Shown here piece after piece: positions 1 through 5,940 of a DNA stretch of 5,945 bases. The position numbers were made by a program, and so were the translations under genes. The DNA is from Planctomycetota bacterium. Its GTDB lineage: Bacteria; Planctomycetota; Planctomycetia; Pirellulales; Thermoguttaceae. The notes below the pieces were generated by a model. It searched no databases, was not told the origin of the DNA, and was given only the letters and a program-made list of their open reading frames with translations. Location of the stretch: NCBI GenBank assembly GCA_013202535.1, contig JABMRP010000485.1, forward strand, positions 1 to 5,945, given 5' to 3'. Within the stretch, counting starts at the first letter, position 1. Each line of letters opens with the position of its first letter.

Positions 1-26
1 CAACTCGGGTAATAGCCCGTTTTCAT

Positions 27-2201
27 GTGGTGTTACCTTTCCAACGGGCTGCCAAGAAGATGCTACGCGAGATCGACCGCTGGGTCCCGGACATCGCCGA
101 GCAAATCGCCGGCCGGTGTGACGATTTGTCCGGTGGGGAATTGGAAAACGAAGTCCGCCGGGTTATCGACTTGGCGGCGTTTCTCTGGCTTTGTCGTCGC
201 CGCGGCATGGCAACCGCCGAGGTATTCGATCGTGCCGCATCCGGGCTTCCCATCAAAGCGGAGGAACTGGTCCGGCGAATCGACCGGCTCGACCAGCACG
301 CGCCGAAGCATCCGCCGTCGACCGGGATACTGGGAGATATACACGATCGTCTGCTGCGATGGCGGATTCAACGCCTCGGGTCGGGTGACGTGCGCGTCGA
401 ACTCGATCAACAGGCCCGTCGCGCCCGCGGCATCTATTACACGCCCGAGTACGTTGTCGACTATATCGTCGGCGGGTGTTTGGACGGGCGGATCGAGGAA
501 CGGCCGAAGATTCTCGACCCGGCCTGCGGTTGCGGGGCGTTCTTGATCGGCGCGTATCGCTATCTGCTCCGCGCGTACCGGCGGGAGTATCTCACCGGAG
601 ATGTCGCGGACCGGCCCGACGTGCTTCGCCACGATTCCGACGGCCGCTGGCAATTGACACCCGACGAACGATTACGGATTCTTCGTCAGCACATTTATGG
701 CGTCGACCGTGACGCCGGGGCGGTGACCGTCGCTCGCCGCTCGCTTTGGCTGGAGGCGATGACGCCGGGCGATCCGCTTTTCTGCGAGGAGATGCTAACT
801 GAAAACGTACAGGTCGGCGATGCGTTGACCGGCGAGCCATTGGCCGGCAGGGAAGGCCAGTTCGACGTCGTGCTGGGAAATCCTCCCTATCTGCGCGAGC
901 TGGACCGGAAGGACGTGCTCGATCGTATCGCCCGGACCGAATTTGGGCGGCGTTATCGGGCGCCGCGAATGGACCTCTGGTACTACTTCGTCCATCGCGG
1001 GCTGGAACTGTTGCGCGCCGGCGGCACGCTTTCCTATATCGTCAACGCCTATTGGTCCTCCGGCAGCGGCGCCGAGCGACTGATCGCCGCGCTGCGCGAG
1101 TCGGCCCGGATCGAGGAGTTGTTCCTGCTGGAGAAGCTCAGAATCTTCCCGGGCGTGTCGGGTCGCCACATGATTCTTCGCCTCGCCAAGTCGCCGGCGG
1201 CCGGTTTCACGACGATCAAGCGTGCGCCGGCGGACATCCGGACCGACGCCGAACCGTTCGTTCGCGGCGAGTCGCCGGTCGTGACGTATCGGAAGACGGC
1301 GGAGCAGTTGTTCCGCGCCGGCCGGCTCGACTTGGAGCCGCCGGCCGATCGGCTGCTGGAGAAGCTGTCCCGATGGCCCGCCTTGGAAACGCTGGGCATC
1401 GTGCGCCAGGGCATCGCCGAGAACCCGGCGACGATCAACGCCAAGACGAATCGGAAGTTCGCCGCCCGTTGGACCACGGGTGAAGGTGTGTTTACACTGA
1501 CGCCGGACGAAGTGGCCCAACTGCACTTGCCCCCACACGAGCAGCAGTTGTTACGCCCGTATCACGACCTTTGCGACCTGGGCCGTTACCAGATCGCCCC
1601 GCAACCATCGCGGATGCTGATCTATTCAACCGGTCAGACATGTCCCGACATCGACGAGTATCCCGTGCTTCGAGCCCATCTCGAACGATTCCAGCCCGTG
1701 ATGGAAGCCCGGCGGGAGACGCGGCGCGGCACCCGGGCGTGGTGGCAGTTGCACTGGCCTCGCGACGAACGGCTCTGGCAGTCGGCCAAAGTAATCTCGG
1801 TGCAGATGGCCCGGCGTCCGTCGTTCGTCGCGGCGATGGGTCCGGTGTACGTGCCGTTCAGCACCAACGTGTTCGTGCCCTTCGAGACGACCCGGGAGCA
1901 CCCGCATTACTTCGCCGCCTTGCTCAACAGCCGGCTCCTCTGGCAATGGTACGAGCACCACGCCAAGCGTCGCGGCGTCGGCCTGGAGATCAACGGCCGC
2001 GTGCTGGCGAGGACACCGATCCGCCCCATCGATTTCTCCCACCCCGCCGACCGCCGCCGCCACGATCAACTCGTCGAACTCGTTGCAGGGATTCAAAACA
2101 CGCGCGACGCGGAAACGGTCGAAGAACTCGACCAACAAATCGACGGCATCGTGGTGGAGTTGTACGATGGGCTTCCAGCCCGTCGAAAGGAACCTGGGTA
2201 G
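27..2201 (+). CDS. Eco57I/TaqI-like N6-adenine DNA methyltransferase (type II/IIG style), possibly 5'-partial
   Basis: Predicted to transfer a methyl group from S-adenosylmethionine to adenine N6 at a specific DNA site. Visible in order: a helical N-terminal region (about 1-135); 'GIYYTPEYVVDYIV' just ahead of the SAM domain; motif I DPACGCGAF at 164-172; motif II acidic residues D227/D229 in GVDRD; D265 in 'VGDAL'; catalytic motif IV NPPY at 285-288; a target-recognition region from about 455 ('LGIVRQGIAENP'); and 'HYFAALLNSRLLWQWY' near 627, typical of TaqI-like C-terminal specificity domains. The order I-IV-TRD fits the gamma class. No PD-(D/E)XK nuclease motif is seen, so it is either methylation-only or its nuclease lies upstream. 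The start is uncertain: GTG 27 has no good ribosome site, ATG 60 is an alternative, and the frame is open to base 3. The last ~13 residues seem to come from a repeat. The family call is firm; the system type is not. Confidence 0.9.
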   Translation: MVLPFQRAAKKMLREIDRWVPDIAEQIAGRCDDLSGGELENEVRRVIDLAAFLWLCRRRGMATAEVFDRAASGLPIKAEELVRRIDRLDQHAPKHPPSTGILGDIHDRLLRWRIQRLGSGDVRVELDQQARRARGIYYTPEYVVDYIVGGCLDGRIEERPKILDPACGCGAFLIGAYRYLLRAYRREYLTGDVADRPDVLRHDSDGRWQLTPDERLRILRQHIYGVDRDAGAVTVARRSLWLEAMTPGDPLFCEEMLTENVQVGDALTGEPLAGREGQFDVVLGNPPYLRELDRKDVLDRIARTEFGRRYRAPRMDLWYYFVHRGLELLRAGGTLSYIVNAYWSSGSGAERLIAALRESARIEELFLLEKLRIFPGVSGRHMILRLAKSPAAGFTTIKRAPADIRTDAEPFVRGESPVVTYRKTAEQLFRAGRLDLEPPADRLLEKLSRWPALETLGIVRQGIAENPATINAKTNRKFAARWTTGEGVFTLTPDEVAQLHLPPHEQQLLRPYHDLCDLGRYQIAPQPSRMLIYSTGQTCPDIDEYPVLRAHLERFQPVMEARRETRRGTRAWWQLHWPRDERLWQSAKVISVQMARRPSFVAAMGPVYVPFSTNVFVPFETTREHPHYFAALLNSRLLWQWYEHHAKRRGVGLEINGRVLARTPIRPIDFSHPADRRRHDQLVELVAGIQNTRDAETVEELDQQIDGIVVELYDGLPARRKEPG

Positions 2202-2236
2202 ATGCAACGACGACTTCGCAGCGCCATCGTACAACT
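2158..2236. repeat. Snap-back element over the methyltransferase stop codon
   Basis: A perfect 13-bp inverted repeat (2158-2170 with 2224-2236, core TTGTACGATGG/CCATCGTACAA) encloses 53 nt. Inside, CGTCG at 2181-2185 can pair with CGACG at 2208-2212, and GGGCT-TCC-AGCCC at 2169-2181 forms a competing small hairpin. The methyltransferase stop (2199-2201) lies in the enclosed part. The GGGCTTCCAGCCCGTCG core resembles an intergenic repeat I recall from planctomycete genomes; this is memory, not a search. There is no T-run, so it is not a standard intrinsic terminator, though it could still protect the 3' end of the transcript. Confidence 0.65.
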
Positions 2237-2262
2237 TCGTGTCCTTGGTGTCTTGGTGGTAA
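2235..2262 (+). repeat. Dispersed 28-nt repeat, copy A
   Basis: This copy contains CTTCGTGTCCTTGGTGTC followed by TTGGTGGTAA. It differs at one base of 28 from the copy at 3669-3696, in the same orientation. It starts on the last bases of the preceding snap-back element. The motif belongs to the 'CACCAAGACACCAAGGACACGAAG' type of intergenic repeat that I recall as frequent in planctomycetes and some other phyla. No function is known to me. Confidence 0.75.
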
Positions 2263-2295
2263 ATCCGATCAGGGCAGACGACAGGAAGACTACAG

Positions 2296-2325
2296 CACCA
2301 CCAAGACACGAAGGCCACAAAGAAG
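2296..2325 (-). repeat. Dispersed repeat, inverted and shortened copy B
   Basis: On the minus strand this reads CTTCGTGTCTTGGTGGTG, which is copy A with eight internal bases missing. ACCACCAAGACAC at 2297-2309 is a perfect 13-bp inverted match to 2248-2260, so copies A and B can form a hairpin with a 36-nt loop. A purine-rich stretch continues to about 2338. Together with the snap-back element, the start of the convergent gap is almost entirely repeat-derived. Confidence 0.65.
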
Positions 2326-2426
2326 GAAGGAAGAGGGAAATGCGGCATCCGACGGCTTCTCCAGAGAAGTTATGGAGCCAGAGCCCGCGCAAGGGAACAG
2401 GATTGCCTCTGCTGAATCTGATCTCA
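2326..2426. other. Remainder of the convergent intergenic gap
   Basis: No gene is supported here. There is a small dyad, CTTCTC at 2356-2361 and GAGAAG at 2364-2369, with too short a spacer for a full stem. No T-run follows it on either strand, so no intrinsic terminator is called for either converging gene. An 84-codon open frame starting at 2202 runs through this gap, but it is repeat sequence read in frame. Confidence 0.5.
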
Positions 2427-3497
2427 CTACCTGTTGACGGCGCACGGGCCGGGTAATGCCCGCTGGAAGTCAAGGGCTCCTTTCTCAGTTACCCGTGTTC
2501 TCCCGACCCACAGATCGGTCAGTTTGGGAAGTGCTTGCAGGTGTCTTAGGCCGGCGTCGGTCACTTTGGTGCCTGAGAGGATCAAGCGATCAAGGTCTGG
2601 CAGTCCCTTCAGGTGGGCCAATCCTTCGTCATCCACCTGGGTGTTGCCGAGGTGTAGGTGCCGGAGCTTGGTCAATCCGTTGAGGTGCTTCAATCCGGAA
2701 CCGGCCAGCGGGCAGCCAGCAAGGCTTAGGAACCACAGGTTTCGGAACTCTTCGAAATGTTCCAGCCCAGGACCCTTGATTCGCGTATTGTCGAGCAAGA
2801 GATAGTCCAGCTTGGTCAAGTTCCGAAGATGGAACAGTCCGGCGTCGGTTACCTGCGTGCTGTCCAGTCGTAGCGTATCGAGATTCGTCAAGTTCTCCAG
2901 ATGTGCCAGTCCCGCGTCACCAATCTGCGTCTCGGTCAAGTTCAGCCTTCTCAGACCGCTGAACTTCTTCAGATGCACTAAGCCGACGTCGGTAACGGCC
3001 GTCTTCTCCAGCGTTAACCTCTGCAGGTCCATCAACCCCGTCAGATGCGCAAGTCCTGCATCGGTGATCTGGCTGTTGGTCAAGTCCAGATGGCGAAGTC
3101 CGCCGCACTTGGCAACGTGGACCAAGTCGGCGTCGGATGTCGTCTCCGGGAGGCTCAGACAGACGACGTTTCTGAGCGATTTCAGGCGGGCAAGAACGGC
3201 CGGGGTGAGCTTCGCGTCGCCCAAACGGACTTCCGTGGTAATCCCCTTTCCCGATTCCTTCCGGAACCGGGGTATTGGCGTTCCATCGGGCACGTCGATA
3301 AAGTAGGGGATGCCGGCGATGACCTTATTGTCCGCGTCGTACACCACGATGTTATTTTCTCCTGCAACACTCTGGATATACGCAACGGCGTCTCTTTCTT
3401 CCTCGGTCAATTCAGTGGCAGGGGGCTCTGCCGTCGATCCGCAGCCGGCGACCAACAGGAGCACGAAGCCAACGCCAACGGCAACAAGTCTTCTCAT
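2427..3497 (-). CDS. Leucine-rich-repeat lipoprotein
   Basis: Predicted lipid-anchored protein outside the cytoplasmic membrane, probably binding protein or another ligand through its repeat surface; the partner is unknown. Residues 1-18 form a signal peptide (basic MRR, then a hydrophobic run) ending in the lipobox V16-A17-G18 before C19. A linker and small N-terminal region follow, with degenerate LRR units at about 86-133. Nine tandem 24-residue units start at 134, 158, 182, 206, 230, 254, 278, 302 and 326, with consensus LxxLxLxxTxVTDAGLxHLxxLxx. Units 5 and 6 lose the TDAG core (IKGPG, LAGSG) and unit 9 is a degenerate cap. No enzymatic domain is visible. The start is well supported: GGGGAGGT at 3505-3512 lies 7 nt upstream of the ATG. 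The gene converges with the methyltransferase and diverges from the glycosidase-like gene, so it is probably monocistronic. A line sampled from this gene (2641-2700) is 57% GC, against 72% in the oxidoreductase (5221-5280). Confidence 0.9.
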   Translation of the reverse strand: MRRLVAVGVGFVLLLVAGCGSTAEPPATELTEEERDAVAYIQSVAGENNIVVYDADNKVIAGIPYFIDVPDGTPIPRFRKESGKGITTEVRLGDAKLTPAVLARLKSLRNVVCLSLPETTSDADLVHVAKCGGLRHLDLTNSQITDAGLAHLTGLMDLQRLTLEKTAVTDVGLVHLKKFSGLRRLNLTETQIGDAGLAHLENLTNLDTLRLDSTQVTDAGLFHLRNLTKLDYLLLDNTRIKGPGLEHFEEFRNLWFLSLAGCPLAGSGLKHLNGLTKLRHLHLGNTQVDDEGLAHLKGLPDLDRLILSGTKVTDAGLRHLQALPKLTDLWVGRTRVTEKGALDFQRALPGPCAVNR

Positions 3498-3504
3498 GAC
3501 AGAT

Positions 3505-3512
3505 ACCTCCCC
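3505..3512 (-). promoter_or_regulatory. Strong Shine-Dalgarno site of the LRR lipoprotein
   Basis: The minus strand reads GGGGAGGT followed by the 7-nt spacer ATCTGTC and then ATG at 3497. This is the best ribosome binding site in the window and fixes the lipoprotein start. Confidence 0.8.
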
Positions 3513-3668
3513 GTGATACTCTCACGACACAAAGCCCCAGCAGACCCGATCCGCAAGGGGCCAGCCATGTCGGAAGGATACCATAAAGATGTCGCCCCGC
3601 CAAACCACGCAGCCTCACTTCGCTCTGGCTTGAGATTTGCCCCCAATCCCAGACTCCCCCTTCGTCTT

Positions 3669-3696
3669 CTTCGTGTCCTTGGTGTCTTTGTGGTAA
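3669..3696 (+). repeat. Dispersed 28-nt repeat, copy C
   Basis: This copy matches copy A (2235-2262) at 27 of 28 positions, in the same orientation; the single difference is TTTGTGGT for TTGGTGGT. It is preceded by a pyrimidine-rich run (about 3652-3668). Copies A and C bracket the lipoprotein gene as direct repeats about 1.4 kb apart. Confidence 0.75.
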
Positions 3697-3701
3697 GCAA
3701 G

Positions 3702-3737
3702 ATGGTGGGCCGGCGCTTCGCTTGTCTCACCCTACAA
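3702..3737. repeat. Imperfect palindromic intergenic repeat
   Basis: GGTGGG at 3704-3709 pairs with CTCACC at 3726-3731 (one G-T wobble), and GCG-CTT-CGC at 3713-3721 can form the apex. 'GGTGGGCCGGCGC...CACCCTACA' resembles another intergenic repeat I recall from planctomycetes. It lies just after copy C, suggesting a cluster of such elements in this divergent gap. No T-run follows. Confidence 0.5.
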
Positions 3738-3776
3738 TCTTATCGTAAGTCCGAACCGGACAGATGAGCGGCCCAC

Positions 3777-3806
3777 TTGCCCGACCCAACCCCCGCCGGG
3801 TATGAT
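3777..3806 (+). promoter_or_regulatory. Possible sigma70-type promoter of the glycosidase/oxidoreductase operon
   Basis: TTGCCC at 3777-3782 (4 of 6 to TTGACA) and TATGAT at 3801-3806 (5 of 6 to TATAAT) are separated by 18 nt. Transcription would begin near 3813, giving a leader of about 45 nt that holds the AGGGAAG ribosome site at 3841-3847. The position fits the downstream operon, but this is a pattern match only. Confidence 0.35.
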
Positions 3807-3856
3807 GAACCGCGGGTTGCGTGGACCGTTTCGTGGGAATAGGGAAGTAGCGTACC

Positions 3857-4837
3857 ATGGCGCAAATCGATCCGTTTGAATTGGCTCCGTACTTGAAATT
3901 CAATCCCGACGAGGGAACGGTCGTGTGCAGCCCGTTGGGCGATGGGCCCGGGTATTGGGCCGGGGCGCCGGGGGTGATGTATAGCGAGACGCACCAGCGG
4001 TTCTATCTGGTCTACCGGTTGCGGCGGCCGCGGGGTGTCGAGCCCGATCGGGGGGCCGAGATTCGTATCGCGCAAAGTACCGACGGGATCGCCTTTGAGG
4101 ATATCTGGTCGGGCACCAAGGACCTGCTCGATACGACCAGCATCGAGCGGTGTGCCATGGACTACCGGCCGGACTCCGGGTGGCGGATGTACGTCAGCTA
4201 CGTCGATCCGGGCGACCGGCGATGGCTGATCAGTCTGATCGAAGCGGAGCGGCCCGAGGATTTTGACCTAAGGACGGTACGCCCCATCTTGACCGCGGCC
4301 GATTTGGGTGTCGAGGGAGTGAAGGACCCGTTTCTTTTCGATCACGACGGCTTGCGGCACATGATCGTCAGTTTCGCCGTGGCGGCCGCGCCGGAGAACA
4401 CGGCCGACGACATGCACGGCACGGACGACGCCTACAACACGGGCCTGATCCAGTCGGCCACCGGATGGGCCACCAGCGGCGACGGCGTCGACTGGCAATG
4501 GCAAGGTCCGATCCTGGCACCGGCCCCCGGCGCTTGGGATGCGTACGCCGCGCGCATCAATACCGTCTGGCGCGAAGGCGATACGTGGCTGGGCCTGTAC
4601 GACGGTTCGGCCGACGTCAGCGAAAACTACGAGGAACGCTGCGGATTGGCCTACGCGACCGATCTGCGTACGTTCCACCGCACGACATTGAACGCACCGC
4701 TGTACCAACCGCTTTCCGACAAGCGGGCGTTGCGCTATTTCAACGTCGTGCGGCGCGACGACCGGCTGTATATCTACTACGAGATGTCGCGCGCCGACGG
4801 GAGTCACGATCTGAGGGTTATGTGTTGTTCAACATAA
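3857..4837 (+). CDS. Five-bladed beta-propeller glycoside-hydrolase-like protein (GH43/GH32/GH130-type fold)
   Basis: Probably a cytoplasmic carbohydrate-active enzyme or sugar-binding relative; no signal peptide is visible. The pattern of a five-bladed propeller glycosidase recurs: 'GAPGVMYSETHQRFYLVYRL' near 36-55, a strand-turn 'AQSTDGIAFEDI' at 72-83, 'GVKDPFLF' at 154-161 (K156-D157-P158, often the catalytic-site aspartate region in these folds), 'TSGDGVDWQWQGP' at 206-218, 'LGLYDGSAD' at 245-253, and 'AYATDLRTFHR' at 265-275. At 326 aa it has the size of a single propeller domain. Exact family and substrate cannot be told by eye, and the catalytic residues are not assigned. The start ATG follows AGGGAAG with a 9-nt spacer. 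It is 12 nt upstream of the oxidoreductase and very likely cotranscribed with it, which suggests the two act on the same sugar or its derivative. Confidence 0.8.
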   Translation: MAQIDPFELAPYLKFNPDEGTVVCSPLGDGPGYWAGAPGVMYSETHQRFYLVYRLRRPRGVEPDRGAEIRIAQSTDGIAFEDIWSGTKDLLDTTSIERCAMDYRPDSGWRMYVSYVDPGDRRWLISLIEAERPEDFDLRTVRPILTAADLGVEGVKDPFLFDHDGLRHMIVSFAVAAAPENTADDMHGTDDAYNTGLIQSATGWATSGDGVDWQWQGPILAPAPGAWDAYAARINTVWREGDTWLGLYDGSADVSENYEERCGLAYATDLRTFHRTTLNAPLYQPLSDKRALRYFNVVRRDDRLYIYYEMSRADGSHDLRVMCCST

Positions 4838-4840
4838 GGA
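4836..4840 (+). promoter_or_regulatory. Ribosome binding site overlapping the upstream stop codon
   Basis: AAGGA begins inside the TAA stop of the glycosidase-like gene (4835-4837) and lies 9 nt before ATG 4850. The arrangement favours translational coupling of the two genes. Confidence 0.55.
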
Positions 4841-4849
4841 CTGCCCGTC

Positions 4850-5818
4850 ATGAGCAAACCGTTGCATTGGGGAATCCTGGGGACCGGGCGAATCGCGCGA
4901 AAGTTTGCCGGGCAACTCGGCGGTGCTTCCCGGGGGAAGTTGGCCAGCGTCGGGTCGCGCGGCGTCGAGTCGGCAGAGGAGTTTGGCCAACAGTACGGCG
5001 CACTTACGTTCGGCGACTACGACGCCGTGCTGGCCGATCCGCAAGTCGACGCGGTTTACATCTCGCTGCCCAACGCGTTGCACCACCGGTGGACGCTTCG
5101 CGCGTTGAATAAGGGCAAGCACGTCTTGTGCGAGAAGCCGATCGCCGGCAACACGGCCGAAGCGGAGGAGATGTTCGACACGGCCCGGCGTCGCGGCCGT
5201 CTGCTGGTCGAGGCCTTCATGTACCGCTTCCACCCGGCCATCGGGCGACTGATCGAGACGGTTCGCGGCGGCGCGATCGGCGACGTGAAACTGATCCGGT
5301 CCCATTTCACGTTCAACCGGCTGGAACCGGCCGACGTCCGCTTTCAGCCCCGGCTGGCCGGCGGGTCGATGATGGACGTCGGCTGCTATTGCATCAACCT
5401 GTCGAGGGCGCTGGCCGGCGGCGAACCGACGGCCGTGCATGCGGCGGCCCATCTGCATCCTTCGGGCGTCGATGATTACGCGGCCGGCACGCTCGATTTC
5501 GACGGCCGGACCCTGGCCGCCTTCACCTGTGGCATGACCGTCGAGGCCAATCGCACGACCTACGTCGGCGGCTCCGACGGATATATCGAGATCGACTGCC
5601 CGTGGTTCTGCGACGATACGTTCACCCTCGTGACCGGCCAGGGCGACACGCGGCACACGGTTCGCGCCGAGGCGACCGCCGGACTCTACGCCATGGAAGC
5701 CGACGGCATGGCCGCGGCCGTACACGAGGGTGTGGACGTGCCGGTAACCGAAGCCGATTCGCTGGGCAATATGCGCGTGTTGGACCAACTGCGGCAACAA
5801 GTGGGCGTGCCATTTTAG
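4850..5818 (+). CDS. Gfo/Idh/MocA family NAD(P)-dependent oxidoreductase
   Basis: Predicted cytoplasmic dehydrogenase that oxidises or reduces a sugar, sugar alcohol or related cyclic diol with NAD(P). The N-terminal Rossmann domain (about 5-120) shows the dinucleotide loop GILGTGRIA at 8-16 and the family signature EKP at 95-97, with K96 the expected catalytic lysine. The C-terminal alpha/beta domain opens with EAFMYRFHP at 121-129 and has the active-site helix 'GGSMMDVGCYCINLSR' at 171-186, with D176 and Y180 in the usual catalytic positions. The EAFMYRFHP and DVGCYCIN pair is typical of the dihydrodiol / NADP-xylose dehydrogenase-like branch; that branch call is inference. Length (322 aa) is normal and complete. 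No Tat or Sec signal is present, unlike many secreted planctomycete paralogues. It is the second gene of an operon with the glycosidase-like gene. Confidence 0.93.
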   Translation: MSKPLHWGILGTGRIARKFAGQLGGASRGKLASVGSRGVESAEEFGQQYGALTFGDYDAVLADPQVDAVYISLPNALHHRWTLRALNKGKHVLCEKPIAGNTAEAEEMFDTARRRGRLLVEAFMYRFHPAIGRLIETVRGGAIGDVKLIRSHFTFNRLEPADVRFQPRLAGGSMMDVGCYCINLSRALAGGEPTAVHAAAHLHPSGVDDYAAGTLDFDGRTLAAFTCGMTVEANRTTYVGGSDGYIEIDCPWFCDDTFTLVTGQGDTRHTVRAEATAGLYAMEADGMAAAVHEGVDVPVTEADSLGNMRVLDQLRQQVGVPF

Positions 5819-5823
5819 TTTAG

Positions 5824-5843
5824 CCCAGGCACTTGTGCCCGGC
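5824..5843 (+). other. Small hairpin after the oxidoreductase stop
   Basis: GGCA-CTTG-TGCC at 5828-5839 forms a 4-bp stem, extended after one mismatch by CC/GG (5825-5826 with 5841-5842). It begins 7 nt after the stop. No U-run follows, so it is only a weak candidate for a transcript end and may instead be another small repeat. Confidence 0.35.
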
Positions 5844-5853
5844 GCGTATGGGA

Positions 5854-5940
5854 GTGAAAAATGGGGACTGGCTCCGAGCCCAAGACACGTCGGATCCTCG
5901 GGAAAACGGTTGCCGCGAGGTGCCTGTCCCCCTTTTTCAC
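5854..5940. repeat. MITE/REP-like element with imperfect 25-nt terminal inverted repeats
   Basis: The left arm 5854-5878 (GTGAAAAATGGGGACTGGC...) matches the reverse complement of the right arm 5916-5940 (GTGAAAAAGGGGGACAGGC...) at 20 of 25 positions, around a 37-nt centre. There is no open reading frame inside. The 'TGGGGACTGGCTCCGAG...GAGGTGCCTGTCCCC' pattern is one I recall as a highly repeated intergenic element in planctomycetes; not verified here. It sits between the oxidoreductase and whatever lies to the right, and could act as a transcript-ending or mRNA-stabilising structure. Confidence 0.75.

Noticed and set aside
795..1538. 247-codon antisense frame inside the methyltransferase, with similar ones at 63-653 and 1626-2348
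   Set aside because: All lie opposite the methyltransferase coding frame, show no motif, and are explained by GC-rich codon bias.
1571..2437. 288-codon plus-strand frame overlapping the methyltransferase 3' end
   Set aside because: It is out of frame with a well-supported gene, is rich in Arg/Pro/Ser, and runs through the repeats without any domain.
2202..2456. 84-codon frame whose ATG directly abuts the methyltransferase stop
   Set aside because: Its sequence is the translated repeat pair plus the end of the lipoprotein gene on the opposite strand; there is no ribosome site or family motif.
3534..3561. GCCCC/GGGGC pairing in the lipoprotein leader as a riboswitch
   Set aside because: Only a 5-bp stem with an 18-nt loop and no recognisable aptamer core; likely chance in GC-rich DNA.
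3576..3610. TATGGT-like -10 on the minus strand as a promoter for the lipoprotein gene
   Set aside because: The upstream -35 candidate (TGGTTT, 16-nt spacer) is poor, so it is not strong enough to annotate.
2235..3696. Repeats considered as a CRISPR array
   Set aside because: Only three copies, mixed orientation, very different spacing, and no cas gene.
4829..5800. 323-codon open frame antisense to the oxidoreductase
   Set aside because: It lies almost wholly opposite a gene with clear family motifs, and its translation (runs rich in V, R, G, H) has no recognisable domain. It is a high-GC shadow.
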